From a virus: a stretch of 35,615 nucleotides of DNA. The stretch is taken from the IMG/VR virus record IMGVR_UViG_3300043433_000032, positions 1 through 35,615 of that record. One strand, written 5' to 3'. The notes below the pieces were generated by a model. That model had not been told where the DNA came from. It did no database searches and saw nothing but the letters and a program-made list of their open reading frames with translations. Positions 23,167 through 29,858 of the stretch are shown piece by piece. Positions within the stretch are counted from its first letter, which is position 1; every line of letters starts with the position of its first letter. Position numbers and translations under genes: made by a program.

Positions 23167-23686
23167 CGATTTTATAAAGAACATTATTAGCGATGTTAGA
23201 GTTGATTTAACAGAGGAATTTGATAGGAATTTTGAACGTAAAGCGTTCTTTGATAAGAAGTGGCGTGGTACAAATTTACCTAACCAAAGAGGCTCATTAT
23301 TAATGCGCTCTGGTAAGTTACGTCGTTCGATAATTTCAAAACAATCAGGAACGCAAGTTGGTTGGTCAAGTTCATTGCCATACGCTACCATCAACAATGA
23401 GGGTGGAGAAATAACAGTAACTGAAAAAATGAAATCCTTTTTCTGGGCAATGGCTTATAAAGCAGGAATGGCAGCAGGAAAAGGAAATAGCGAAAGAAGT
23501 AAGAAACTTTCAGCTGAGGCACAACAATGGAGAAATTTAGCCTTGCAAAAAGTGGGCTCTAAAATGAAAATTGAACAAAGACAATTTATTGGAGACCATC
23601 CTATTGTGAGGCAAAGAACTGAGGACATTATCGAAGCAAACTTTAACGAATTACAAACTTATTTTTATAGTAAACTGAAAAAATAA
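23156..23686 (+). CDS. virion morphogenesis protein (Mu gp31/gpG-like)
   Basis: 176 residues. The pattern RGSLLMRSGKLRRSI ... VGWSSSLPYATINNEGGEITVTEKMKSFFWAMAY and C-terminal QRQFIGDHPIVRQRTEDIIEANF is characteristic of the phage virion morphogenesis family (P2 gpS/Mu gpG-like). ATG at 23156 overlaps the gpF stop by 11 bases. Acts in tail completion or head-tail joining. Confidence 0.8.
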   Translation: MNPNDFIKNIISDVRVDLTEEFDRNFERKAFFDKKWRGTNLPNQRGSLLMRSGKLRRSIISKQSGTQVGWSSSLPYATINNEGGEITVTEKMKSFFWAMAYKAGMAAGKGNSERSKKLSAEAQQWRNLALQKVGSKMKIEQRQFIGDHPIVRQRTEDIIEANFNELQTYFYSKLKK

Positions 23687-24138
23687 TGAAAGCATTTTTA
23701 GAAACATTACAGACAAAATTAGCCACTTTAACGGCCCTTAAATACATTGATGAAGATTGGGGGCAATTAGATAGTTATAGCCCACATCCGCCTGCGAAAT
23801 TTCCGTGTGCGTTAATTGATATTACATCCATGAATTTTTCTGATATTGGAAAAGACACTTCCGACAATCCAATTAACCGCCAATTAGGAAACGGAATTGT
23901 GACTTTTATAATTGCCGATTTAAAATTGAGCAATACAAGTGAAAGAGCACCACAAACTCAAAAAAACAACGCTTGGAGTATTTGGGCAATTATTGAGGAC
24001 CTGCATAAATTGGTTCACGGTTATAAGCCAATTGCAAACTCTGGAGCTTTAATGAGAACAGGAATAAAAAGAGTTCGCCGTGACGATGGTATTCAAGAGT
24101 ACCAAATTACCTATTCAATTGGATTTGGTAATGTTTAA
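23686..24138 (+). CDS. gp37-like tail terminator (DUF1834-like)
   Basis: 150 residues. Short beta and helical pattern (LKYIDEDWGQLDSY, PCALIDITSMNFSDIGKD, GIVTFIIADLKLS, WAIIEDLHKLVHGY, YQITYSIGF) fits the Mu gp37 family. It is the last gene of the rightward block. Its stop overlaps the stop of the convergent gene at 24135. Confidence 0.7.
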   Translation: MKAFLETLQTKLATLTALKYIDEDWGQLDSYSPHPPAKFPCALIDITSMNFSDIGKDTSDNPINRQLGNGIVTFIIADLKLSNTSERAPQTQKNNAWSIWAIIEDLHKLVHGYKPIANSGALMRTGIKRVRRDDGIQEYQITYSIGFGNV

Positions 24139-24392
24139 TCGAAAAGTCTTGTTTGAGCGTTTATTGCCTGTTCAACTTCCCTTAATTCTGTAGTTATTGA
24201 AGTTGTAAGAATTTGGTATAAAGTAACTCGAGATATTGGATAAACAGGACAAATGTAAATTTCAAGAATTTTTGTAATTGGAGTGTAAGGATGTTCTTGT
24301 ACCGCCTTTTGGTACAATTCTTTAATTAGCTTGTATCTCAGCAATTTATTACGCTGAACTCCTAAAGCTCTATTTTTGAATCCCTTACTCAT
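24135..24392 (-). CDS. small HTH-like protein at the convergence point
   Basis: 85 residues, basic N-terminus (MSKGFKNRALGVQRNKLLRYKLIKELYQKAVQEHP) and a helix-turn-helix-like end (PISRVTLYQILTTSI). I associate this with small Bacteroidota phage proteins of unknown function. It lies past the terminator at 24424 and converges on the rightward block. A late-gene activator role is possible but unproven. Confidence 0.55.
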   Translation of the reverse strand: MSKGFKNRALGVQRNKLLRYKLIKELYQKAVQEHPYTPITKILEIYICPVYPISRVTLYQILTTSITTELREVEQAINAQTRLFD

Positions 24393-24423
24393 AGAGCAAA
24401 TTTATAAAACTTTTTCGTATAAA

Positions 24424-24450
24424 AAAACCCGATTTTTTAAGTCGGGTTTT
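24424..24450 (-). terminator. terminator near the end of the early transcript
   Basis: Stem AAAACCCGA/TCGGGTTTT (9 bp), 9-base loop, followed by T7 on the - strand. It lies between the tube-like gene and the HTH-like gene. Confidence 0.8.
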
Positions 24451-24453
24451 GGT

Positions 24454-24720
24454 TTAATCAAATTCGTAAAATAGACCTTTTACAACTGGAAGATTTTCTT
24501 CATTCTCTACTACATATTTAAATCCATTTGGGGATTTAAAGTAATATTTATTTTTTCTTTTCCAATAAAATTGTAAAATCAATTTTTGTTTAAGTTTAAC
24601 ACCTCCATCACTGGTTATTATAGGTTTTAACTCTGATTTGCTTGCAGTATAATTAATGCTTTTAATACCTTCAAGTTTTCTACCACCAATAGTAACTTGT
24701 ATATCATCCCAATTAGACAT
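24454..24720 (-). CDS. small protein resembling the N-terminus of the tail tube protein
   Basis: 88 residues from the ATG at 24718-24720 (the longer frame adds 13 residues that overlap the upstream gene). SNWDDIQVTIGGRKLEGIKSINYTASKSE matches the tube's ADLTLVLGGKDLTGIRGVKYAEKAEKE pattern: GG-x-x-L-x-GI-x-x-x-x-Y. The rest is short, beta-rich and basic (LILQFYWKRKNKYYFKS). It may be a tube-fold derivative with another role. Confidence 0.55.
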   Translation of the reverse strand: MSNWDDIQVTIGGRKLEGIKSINYTASKSELKPIITSDGGVKLKQKLILQFYWKRKNKYYFKSPNGFKYVVENEENLPVVKGLFYEFD

Positions 24721-24722
24721 GT

Positions 24723-25046
24723 TTATCTTTCTGCAAATTGAATATCTAAAACTGACCAATTTGCCACTTCAGAAGCGTCTCCGCTAATAAATTTAACCTT
24801 AACTGTTGCGTTTTGAGCAATAGAACCTCCAAAGCTATTTGTGGCGTTAACCGTTTCTTTGTATTCAAAAGTATTGTCTCCTAAATCGGTAACAACTTCG
24901 TTTTGATGAAATTCTGTTGCTGTTGGACTTTTTAAATTTTGTAAGACTGCAGCTCTTGCCGCTTCTTTTGCAGTTGCTACATCTGGAGTAGAACTCCCGC
25001 AACCGATTATAGCTAAAAAGCTAAATAATAAAACTATTTTTTTCAT
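24723..25046 (-). CDS. small lipoprotein
   Basis: 107 residues from MKKIVLLF (start 25044-25046; an earlier Met lies ten codons upstream). Signal peptide and lipobox AIIGC are clear. The mature part KSPTATEFHQNEVVTDLGDNTFEYKETVNATNSFGGSIAQNATVKVKF has a compact beta pattern seen in small secreted proteins. It ends 3 bases before the tube-like gene. Possible superinfection-exclusion or lysogenic conversion gene, by analogy only. Confidence 0.6.
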   Translation of the reverse strand: MKKIVLLFSFLAIIGCGSSTPDVATAKEAARAAVLQNLKSPTATEFHQNEVVTDLGDNTFEYKETVNATNSFGGSIAQNATVKVKFISGDASEVANWSVLDIQFAER

Positions 25047-25082
25047 AAGATTGTTTTTTTTAAAAGTTGTTTTCAAATATAA

Positions 25083-25295
25083 TTAAATTTCTAATTCAAG
25101 TAACTCAATAATTACTTTTTTCTTGTATGGTCTAGGGCGATAAACTTCATCGTATGCTTGTAATCCTATGTTTTTCACAATTATAACCTCTCGCTTTATT
25201 TCGTCCATCATTGCTTTTTTCTGATAGATTAGTTTTGTTACTGGACTTAGCTCCTTAAATGCTTTTGTGGCCTCTATTTGCTGTGATGTTACCAT
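25083..25295 (-). CDS. small early protein of unknown function
   Basis: 70 residues, charged and helical (LSPVTKLIYQKKAMMDEIKREVIIVKNIG) with a basic middle (YRPRPYKKK). Coupled to its upstream neighbour by a shared base at 25295. No recognised domain. Confidence 0.5.
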   Translation of the reverse strand: MVTSQQIEATKAFKELSPVTKLIYQKKAMMDEIKREVIIVKNIGLQAYDEVYRPRPYKKKVIIELLELEI

Positions 25296-25501
25296 TAATA
25301 ATCGTTTTTATGAATTAAACCGCAATTTTTACAGTATAGATTTCCTTTCTTTTCTACAACTGGCATATCTATTTCGCATTGAAAACAGTGAAGGCTAAAA
25401 TGTTGATCAGTTGGTTTGTCTTTTTTTACTTCGATGCAAACTCGGATAAAGTAACCTATTGCCATTGCCACTATAATCAGTATAATAATTTCTATAATCA
25501 T
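25295..25501 (-). CDS. membrane-anchored zinc-ribbon protein
   Basis: 68 residues. N-terminal membrane helix (IIEIIILIIVAMAIGYFIRVC) followed by a short ribbon with CFQC (39-42) and CKNC (57-60). Start overlaps the stop of the upstream gene (ATGA). Unknown function. Confidence 0.55.
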   Translation of the reverse strand: MIIEIIILIIVAMAIGYFIRVCIEVKKDKPTDQHFSLHCFQCEIDMPVVEKKGNLYCKNCGLIHKNDY

Positions 25502-25713
25502 TGATGCAACTTGTTAAAAATTCGACGTAATAAATAGGAACGGCCAAACGATACTACAAAAAAAATGAATGTGATTTCAATATTTGTGTTGTGGCTTATT
25601 TTTATCCCATATAAAGGGAATATTAATAGCTGGACCAGATAACTTACCACTAAGCCAATAATTGTATTAGCGGTGGTTTCTATTGCGCTATGCTTTTTAC
25701 TTTGTTTTTTCAT
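25498..25713 (-). CDS. two-helix membrane protein of phage DUF7220-like type
   Basis: 71 residues with two hydrophobic helices (TANTIIGLVVSYLVQLLIFPLYG and ITFIFFVVSFGRSYLLRR) and the C-terminal RSYLLRRIFNKL motif. I recall this pattern as a widespread phage family of unknown function. Its start lies within the end of the upstream 59-codon gene (overlap of 17 bases). Confidence 0.6.
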   Translation of the reverse strand: MKKQSKKHSAIETTANTIIGLVVSYLVQLLIFPLYGIKISHNTNIEITFIFFVVSFGRSYLLRRIFNKLHQ

Positions 25714-25876
25714 CTTGGTTTTTAGTTTTGAATCCGATTTGCTTTTCCTTTATTCGGTTCTGGAAGCGTTCGGTTTGGATTAATAAATCGATTTCTTTTA
25801 GTTCTTCATCTGAGCAAGAATCTAGGAATCGCTCTGGTGTAATATCAACTTGAAATACTTTAGTTATTGATGGCAT
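25697..25876 (-). CDS. small early protein (59 residues)
   Basis: ATG 25874-25876 to TAA 25697-25699. It starts within the stop of the upstream 24-residue gene (TAATG), which supports translation. A VDITPERFLDSCSDEELKEIDLLIQTERFQNRIKEKQ core is helical. No recognised function. Confidence 0.5.
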   Translation of the reverse strand: MPSITKVFQVDITPERFLDSCSDEELKEIDLLIQTERFQNRIKEKQIGFKTKNQDEKTK

Positions 25877-25950
25877 TAGTTTTTACAAATTGTGCATTTA
25901 CCATTTTTGAATAAACGCATTGTGAAACATTTTTTACAGTATTTAAACAT
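25876..25950 (-). CDS. 24-residue zinc-ribbon microprotein
   Basis: ATG 25948-25950 to TAA 25876-25878. Sequence MFKYCKKCFTMRLF then a short turn and CTICKN: two CxxC pairs spaced by ten residues, as in half zinc ribbons. It shares its TAATG stop with the next gene. Its position in a chain of overlapping genes and its codon pattern suggest it is real despite its size. Confidence 0.5.
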   Translation of the reverse strand: MFKYCKKCFTMRLFKNGKCTICKN

Positions 25951-26017
25951 CGTTTAATTAGCTTTTAGTTGGTTATAACTTTGGTTTGGCGACATTAAAA
26001 CGATCGCCAAGCCAAAC

Positions 26018-26058
26018 GTTGTGCGAGATGCTACACGAGCCGCATAGCATCCGACAAC
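26018..26058. repeat. hairpin downstream of the Acb2/Tad1-like gene
   Basis: GATGCTA/TAGCATC (7 bp) extended by CG and GTTGT/ACAAC pairs with a small bulge. It lies just after the gene's stop codon on the - strand and has no T-run, so it is more like a cassette end than a terminator. Confidence 0.5.
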
Positions 26059-26065
26059 TAAAGAA

Positions 26066-26305
26066 TTAATTTTCGTAAGTAAAAGCTTTTGTAATCCACA
26101 TCGAAGCATTTTCAACATCAGTCAAAGCTAAAGATTTCAATCTTCCATGTTCACTTCCGTTTTGTTCAAGAGCATCAATTCTGTTCATAACTTTTGCGAG
26201 TTCATATTTCAACTTTAAATGCTCGCTACATTCATTTGTCAAAATGTCATCAAAATTAATTCTCAACCTTTTTTCACCTAACGATAATTCTCTTTTTAAT
26301 TCCAT
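26066..26305 (-). CDS. candidate Acb2/Tad1-hairpin-type anti-defence protein
   Basis: 79 residues, almost all helical. The C-terminus RLKSLALTDVENASMWITKAFTYEN matches the pattern of the Acb2/Tad1 hairpin domain as I know it (R-x-x-x-LALT-x-x-E-x-A-x-MW-x-x-KA). Proteins of this family are sponges that bind cyclic oligonucleotides or gcADPR and block CBASS or Thoeris defence. It lies in the early accessory zone, inside the inverted-repeat segment. The match is from memory of the pattern and needs a profile search. The ligand cannot be told from sequence alone. Confidence 0.55.
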   Translation of the reverse strand: MELKRELSLGEKRLRINFDDILTNECSEHLKLKYELAKVMNRIDALEQNGSEHGRLKSLALTDVENASMWITKAFTYEN

Positions 26306-26338
26306 AATATTTGTAGCATTTTACCTTGCAATCGGGTT

Positions 26339-26452
26339 TTAAATTTCATCTTTAAAAAACATTAATACTTTATGTGTTTTTGCACAATAAACATAAGTTC
26401 CGAATCCTTGTGAGCCAAAACCATAATCAAAATATACTCTTTGTCCTAACAT
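26339..26452 (-). CDS. small protein (37 residues) in the inverted-repeat segment
   Basis: ATG 26450-26452 to TAA 26339-26341. Sequence is aromatic and beta-like (GQRVYFDYGFGSQGFGTYVY, then KTHKVLMFF). 33 bases separate it from the Acb2/Tad1-like start. It lacks relatives that I can name. Confidence 0.4.
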   Translation of the reverse strand: MLGQRVYFDYGFGSQGFGTYVYCAKTHKVLMFFKDEI

Positions 26453-26564
26453 AATTTTATATTTAAAAGCACCATCGCACAACAAGTGTTTTGCTCAATT
26501 GTGCCGAAAGTAGTTTGCGGTTAGGCACAACTGAAGCAAAGCACCTTAACGTTATAACCTATTA

Positions 26565-27011
26565 TTAAATTGCTTTGCTCCAATCGTCCTCGAAGTAGCG
26601 TTTGTTAATAAATGTTGATAGATGTGCTTTTGCCGTTGATTTTTTCTGCAGGTATTTATCGTAACCCGAGATTGATAGAAAACAAAGTATAATATCTTGC
26701 TCTTTTAGTTTATTAAACGCCTTTTCGGCTTCAACTCTTTTTACTTTGTGGTTGTATAGATTCCAGAGAGCCTCAAAGGAAATATCTCGCTCACCAACTT
26801 CAACAATGGCGGTTTTAAATCGTTTTGACCATTCCTTTATGTGAAGTTCTCTCCAGGGAAAATTACCTTGTGGATAAAGAAAGTTTTGTTGGCTTTCTGA
26901 AAGCTCACCTTCCAACACATTGAAGTAAACTAAAATGCCGTTTAAATTGTATTTAAACACCCACACAGAGCCGTTTTGCATTTTTACGGTGTAAGTTGTT
27001 GTTAGGTTCAT
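26565..27011 (-). CDS. early phage protein with replication-organiser-like C-terminus
   Basis: 148 residues. The C-terminal half (FEALWNLYNHKVKRVEAEKAFNKLKEQDIILCFLSISGYDKYLQKKSTAKAHLSTFINKRYFEDDW) follows the pattern of a domain found at the C-terminus of phage replication proteins and other DNA-associated proteins (helix, YDKYL, STFINKRYFEDDW). The N-terminal half is not recognised. It ends next to the outer repeat of the segment at 26559. Confidence 0.6.
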   Translation of the reverse strand: MNLTTTYTVKMQNGSVWVFKYNLNGILVYFNVLEGELSESQQNFLYPQGNFPWRELHIKEWSKRFKTAIVEVGERDISFEALWNLYNHKVKRVEAEKAFNKLKEQDIILCFLSISGYDKYLQKKSTAKAHLSTFINKRYFEDDWSKAI

Positions 27012-27013
27012 TT

Positions 27014-27349
27014 TTAAGCTAGTTTTTGGTTTAATACATTAATTACGCTTTGAATTTGTTGCCTAATAAAATCGTTATCTGCATATTTAATTGCATCAAT
27101 CAATAAGAGCTCTAACATATCGGCTTCATGGTATTTTAATGAAACTTTTATTTTCTTTTTTGAGTCAAACAAAGAGGACATCTTTGTTTTCATACTTGCA
27201 ACTTTGCTATCTAATTTTGCCGCTACATCAAATGAAATCGTTAATGTGGATTTCTCCCGCCTTGTATGAGCCTTTGTGTTGTAAATCGGTTGTACTGCTG
27301 CCGATATGATAATGATTTTTTCTGGTGCTAGGTTTAGATCTATTTTCAT
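27014..27349 (-). CDS. early protein of unknown function
   Basis: 111 residues from ATG 27347-27349, which overlaps the stop of the gene upstream (TAATG). The longer frame start (27415) would run through that gene. The last part is helical (SLKYHEADMLELLLIDAIKYADNDFIRQQIQSVINVLNQKL). No recognised domain. Confidence 0.5.
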   Translation of the reverse strand: MKIDLNLAPEKIIIISAAVQPIYNTKAHTRREKSTLTISFDVAAKLDSKVASMKTKMSSLFDSKKKIKVSLKYHEADMLELLLIDAIKYADNDFIRQQIQSVINVLNQKLA

Positions 27350-27600
27350 TACATTATTTGTCTTAAAATTTGTAAATCTTTTGATGTAATAGGTCTGCCT
27401 TTTAAAATTTCGCAATTGAAATCTACATGTCCAGATATGAATTTTTTATTTTTGTCATATTCATAAGTAATTGTAATTTCTGAATGATTTTTTCTAAAAC
27501 TAAACCACTCATAAAAATCTCCGTCATCTAGTTCTCCTTTGCCATTACTTATAAACCCAAAGTCTTTAAGCTGTTTTTCGTTTAATATTGGTTGTTTCAT
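27349..27600 (-). CDS. early protein of unknown function
   Basis: 83 residues from ATG 27598-27600 (ATGA overlap with the upstream Cys-rich gene). Aromatic and charged, with FEYDKNKKFISGHVDFNCEILKG-like strands (positions about 45-70). A small beta-rich phage protein of unknown role. Confidence 0.5.
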   Translation of the reverse strand: MKQPILNEKQLKDFGFISNGKGELDDGDFYEWFSFRKNHSEITITYEYDKNKKFISGHVDFNCEILKGRPITSKDLQILRQIM

Positions 27601-27773
27601 CTGCAGTCTGTTTTTGGTTCTGTTAGTACTTCGTTGCAATCCAAACATACTTGAACGGTAGTTTCGCAATTGCAAACACAGGAAATAACCTCTGTGATTT
27701 TGTTTGGGTGTAAGCAGACTTCTTGAATTGAGAAGTCTGCATTGTTGATGTTGTCTGATATGTCATTTGTCAT
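27597..27773 (-). CDS. Cys-rich small early protein
   Basis: 58 residues, ATG 27771-27773 to TGA 27597-27599, ATGA-overlapping on both sides. Cys residues form CVCNC (32-36) and CLDC (43-46) plus C20 and C57, consistent with a zinc-binding fold. Translational coupling on both sides indicates that it is real. Confidence 0.55.
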   Translation of the reverse strand: MTNDISDNINNADFSIQEVCLHPNKITEVISCVCNCETTVQVCLDCNEVLTEPKTDCR

Positions 27774-28243
27774 TTGTAAATACTTTTTACTATGCCTGTT
27801 AGGGCTTTGATAACTTTTGGAAGTTCCGTTGTGTCATCCATCTTTTTCAATGGTTTATTTACGGGACATTTATCACTTTTGAGCCAGTCGCTTAACCTTT
27901 CTAAATCTGCAACGGCTCCATACGTTGGATGGTTAGTTGTCCAGTTAGCTTGACGACATAAAGACAAAACTTTTAAATGCTTGGAATTTGTTTTGTCAAA
28001 CATTGCCCAGTTTTCTGTTGTTGGGTTTATCGGCTCTGAGCCTTCCTGTGCTCGTATAATTTTAACGGCTTGCTCTTGTGTAATTTCTCTTAAACTCGTT
28101 TTGTTTTTGTCAGCAGTTGCCCATTGTACCCACTCGTTTTTCGTGTCAACTTGATATTGACAATTAGCCATTATTCTCTTAATCTGAAAGGCTGTTATTT
28201 TACCTTCTGGATTATACTTTGGAATTGGTTTAGTTGCTGTCAT
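27770..28243 (-). CDS. GemA-like (Mu gp16 family) protein, tentative
   Basis: 157 residues. The start (GKITAFQIKRIMANCQYQVDTKNEWVQWATADKNKTSLREITQEQAVKII) follows the DUF1018/GemA pattern of IKRI-helix, then short loop, then S/T-x-x-E-A-helix. In Mu, GemA lies in the early region and affects host gene expression and DNA supercoiling. Position in the early operon agrees. C-terminal half not recognised. Confidence 0.5.
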   Translation of the reverse strand: MTATKPIPKYNPEGKITAFQIKRIMANCQYQVDTKNEWVQWATADKNKTSLREITQEQAVKIIRAQEGSEPINPTTENWAMFDKTNSKHLKVLSLCRQANWTTNHPTYGAVADLERLSDWLKSDKCPVNKPLKKMDDTTELPKVIKALTGIVKSIYK

Positions 28244-28517
28244 TTTTAGTAACTGTAAACATTAAAAAATTAAAATCTCCGTTTGCTTTCATTTTCCATA
28301 CTTCCAAAGAGTATTGATTTCTTGGAGTTGCTTTATAACCAAATTCAGGGTTAAAAGAATTTGTTTTTTTTATTTCTAATAATCGCCTTTGAAAAATATT
28401 TATCCATTCTTCTGAACTATTGGCTTGAACAAAATCCATATCTTTTACAATAAGTGATACATGTGAATCAGCTGAAGTATTTCCAATCTTGTGTTTTTTT
28501 AAATTCCAATTGTACAT
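28230..28517 (-). CDS. early protein of unknown function
   Basis: 95 residues from ATG 28515-28517 (MYNWNLKKHKIG). A longer frame start at 28580 would overlap a tRNA-like element and looks non-coding. It overlaps the GemA-like gene by 14 bases. It contains DSHVSLIVKDMDFVQANSSEEWINIFQRRL. No recognised domain. Confidence 0.55.
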   Translation of the reverse strand: MYNWNLKKHKIGNTSADSHVSLIVKDMDFVQANSSEEWINIFQRRLLEIKKTNSFNPEFGYKATPRNQYSLEVWKMKANGDFNFLMFTVTKNDSN

Positions 28518-28538
28518 TTTGTTTGTTTTAAAGTTTGT

Positions 28539-28595
28539 TCCCGAGACAGGATTCGAACCTGCAGACATAAAGTCGTCCAACTTTTTAACTCGGGA
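28539..28595 (-). ncRNA. tRNA-like element without D arm (57 nt)
   Basis: A perfect 7-bp acceptor-like stem TCCCGAG/CTCGGGA (28595-28589 with 28545-28539, read on the - strand), a T-arm with the conserved loop GGTTCGAATCC (stem 5 bp, 28562-28546) and a 5-bp anticodon-like stem AAAGT/ACTTT with a 6-base loop. There is no room for a D arm and no CCA. It lies 22 bases upstream of the start at 28517. Confidence 0.55.
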
Positions 28596-28637
28596 GACCG
28601 ATTAACGTAGTTAATCATTCGGGGGCTGCTATTATTT

Positions 28638-28835
28638 TTATCCGTGATAAACAGCTCGTGTGTGGCGTTTAATATTTGGATTTTCTATTTGAGCTTTTTT
28701 ATACATGTGAAAGGCGGTTAATTCTTTCATTGTTGGCTCTGTATTGCTTATCCAAGCATCACCTTTTAAAACGAACTCAACACGATTAACTTCGTAATGT
28801 TCGCCTTGAACTATCGGTTTAATTGCTATGCTCAT
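28638..28835 (-). CDS. small early protein
   Basis: 65 residues from ATG 28833-28835, overlapping the stop of the DUF3164 gene. A longer frame from 28874 adds 13 residues inside that gene. Core FVLKGDAWISNTEPTMKELTAFHMYKKAQ is amphipathic. Unknown function. Confidence 0.5.
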   Translation of the reverse strand: MSIAIKPIVQGEHYEVNRVEFVLKGDAWISNTEPTMKELTAFHMYKKAQIENPNIKRHTRAVYHG

Positions 28836-29553
28836 TTGGAATAAGTTCTTTATCTTCTTTGCTGAAAAAGTCAAATTTGTAGCCTTCAGCGAATTCTACA
28901 GAAGATATGTTTAAAGGAATAGGTGTTTTTTTGCCTCCTTCAGTTATGTAAGCTTCAATAAACCAAGATGAACGTTTTGGTTTGAAAGCCTTAGAGATAA
29001 TTTCAACACCATCTGTAAACTCTTCGTTATTAAAGTTTGAAGTCATTTTTTGAAGTTCTAAAACTCTATTTGATTTCAAATTACCGTTTGCATCTTTTTT
29101 TAATAAATCGAATACCATATCTACCAGTGTAGATGTTTCTTTGTCCTTTGCTAATGAAGTAATGAAGTTTCTTACTTTTTCAACTCCTGCATGTACCGTG
29201 TCGTCCCAACCGTCATTAATTCTGTAGCCAATAGTTATTTCTGAATTTTCCCCAGAAAAAGTATGTGAACGTTGCTTTTCTTTTAACCCATATACCTCAT
29301 TTTTTAAGGTTAGAATATCTTCAAAAAACTCAAACGTTTCTTTTTTCGCAATGGATAACGTTTCTGAAGCATAAGCCAATTTGAAGATGGCTTTAGGAAC
29401 AGTTTCCTCAACTAACTGCTTGTATGCCTCACGTTGTTCGTTCTTTTTTACTTTGGCGTTTTTTTCTTCAGCTAAAGCTTCATCCAGCAATTGCTTTTTT
29501 TGTTGTGGTGTTAAATCGTTAAGATTTACTTTTGGTGTGATAGTGTCTTGCAT
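28819..29553 (-). CDS. DUF3164 family protein
   Basis: 244 residues, with a long N-terminal coiled coil (LDEALAEEKNAKVKKNEQREAYKQLVEETVPKAI) and the pattern SEITIGYRINDGWDDTVHAGVEKVRNFI then LLKKDANGNLKSNRVLELQKM that is diagnostic of DUF3164 proteins of Mu-like phages. Encoded in the early region. Function in the phage is not established. Confidence 0.75.
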   Translation of the reverse strand: MQDTITPKVNLNDLTPQQKKQLLDEALAEEKNAKVKKNEQREAYKQLVEETVPKAIFKLAYASETLSIAKKETFEFFEDILTLKNEVYGLKEKQRSHTFSGENSEITIGYRINDGWDDTVHAGVEKVRNFITSLAKDKETSTLVDMVFDLLKKDANGNLKSNRVLELQKMTSNFNNEEFTDGVEIISKAFKPKRSSWFIEAYITEGGKKTPIPLNISSVEFAEGYKFDFFSKEDKELIPNEHSN

Positions 29554-29858
29554 TACTCTGATTTTAAAATTATTGGTTCGTTTACTTCTATTTGTTTGAT
29601 GCCTTCTTTTTTAATTTCTTTGGCTATTATTTGTATTTTTAATTCAACTTCTAGCGGGACTTGTAATTTTCTTGTTGCTTCGTGTTCAATGTTTCCCGAG
29701 AGATAATTAATAAAGTCATAAAGCGAGCCCCGTTCCTGGTTAATTAATATTCGCTCATTTATTTTAAATCTTTTTGAAACATCAGAGTCGAAAACCAACA
29801 CCTCGTGCAATAGTTCTAATCTGTTTTTAACGCTTTCTAGTTGTATTTCACGACTCAT
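29553..29858 (-). CDS. early protein of unknown function
   Basis: 101 residues, helical, with a basic-acidic pattern (LESVKNRLELLHEVLVFDSDVSKRFKINERI ... VELKIQIIAKEIKKEGIKQIEVNEPI). Overlaps neighbours on both sides. Its small upstream partner (29848-30018) overlaps it too. No recognised domain. Confidence 0.55.
   Translation of the reverse strand: MSREIQLESVKNRLELLHEVLVFDSDVSKRFKINERILINQERGSLYDFINYLSGNIEHEATRKLQVPLEVELKIQIIAKEIKKEGIKQIEVNEPIILKSE

Larger units (their letters stand above)
25971..26559. mobile_element. 589-bp segment bounded by inverted repeats (possible cassette or MITE-like element)
   Basis: Left boundary GGTTATAAC (25971-25979), right boundary GTTATAACC (26551-26559). 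Both ends continue inward with a long hairpin (25983-26013 and 26486-26544) and then the same inner motif: CGTTGTGCGA (26017-26026) and its inverse TCGCACAAC (26475-26483). The two ends thus have the same order in opposite orientation. The interior carries two genes. No clear target-site duplication is visible (flanks TTTTAGTT and TATTATTA). Confidence 0.5.

Noticed and set aside
25971-26559. integron attC sites
   Set aside because: Ends show hairpins and conserved flanks, but not the attC RYYYAAC/GTTRRRY core pairs, and there is no integrase.
28539-28595. functional tRNA gene
   Set aside because: No D arm, anticodon loop of 6 bases, no CCA and only 57 nt; kept as a tRNA-like element.
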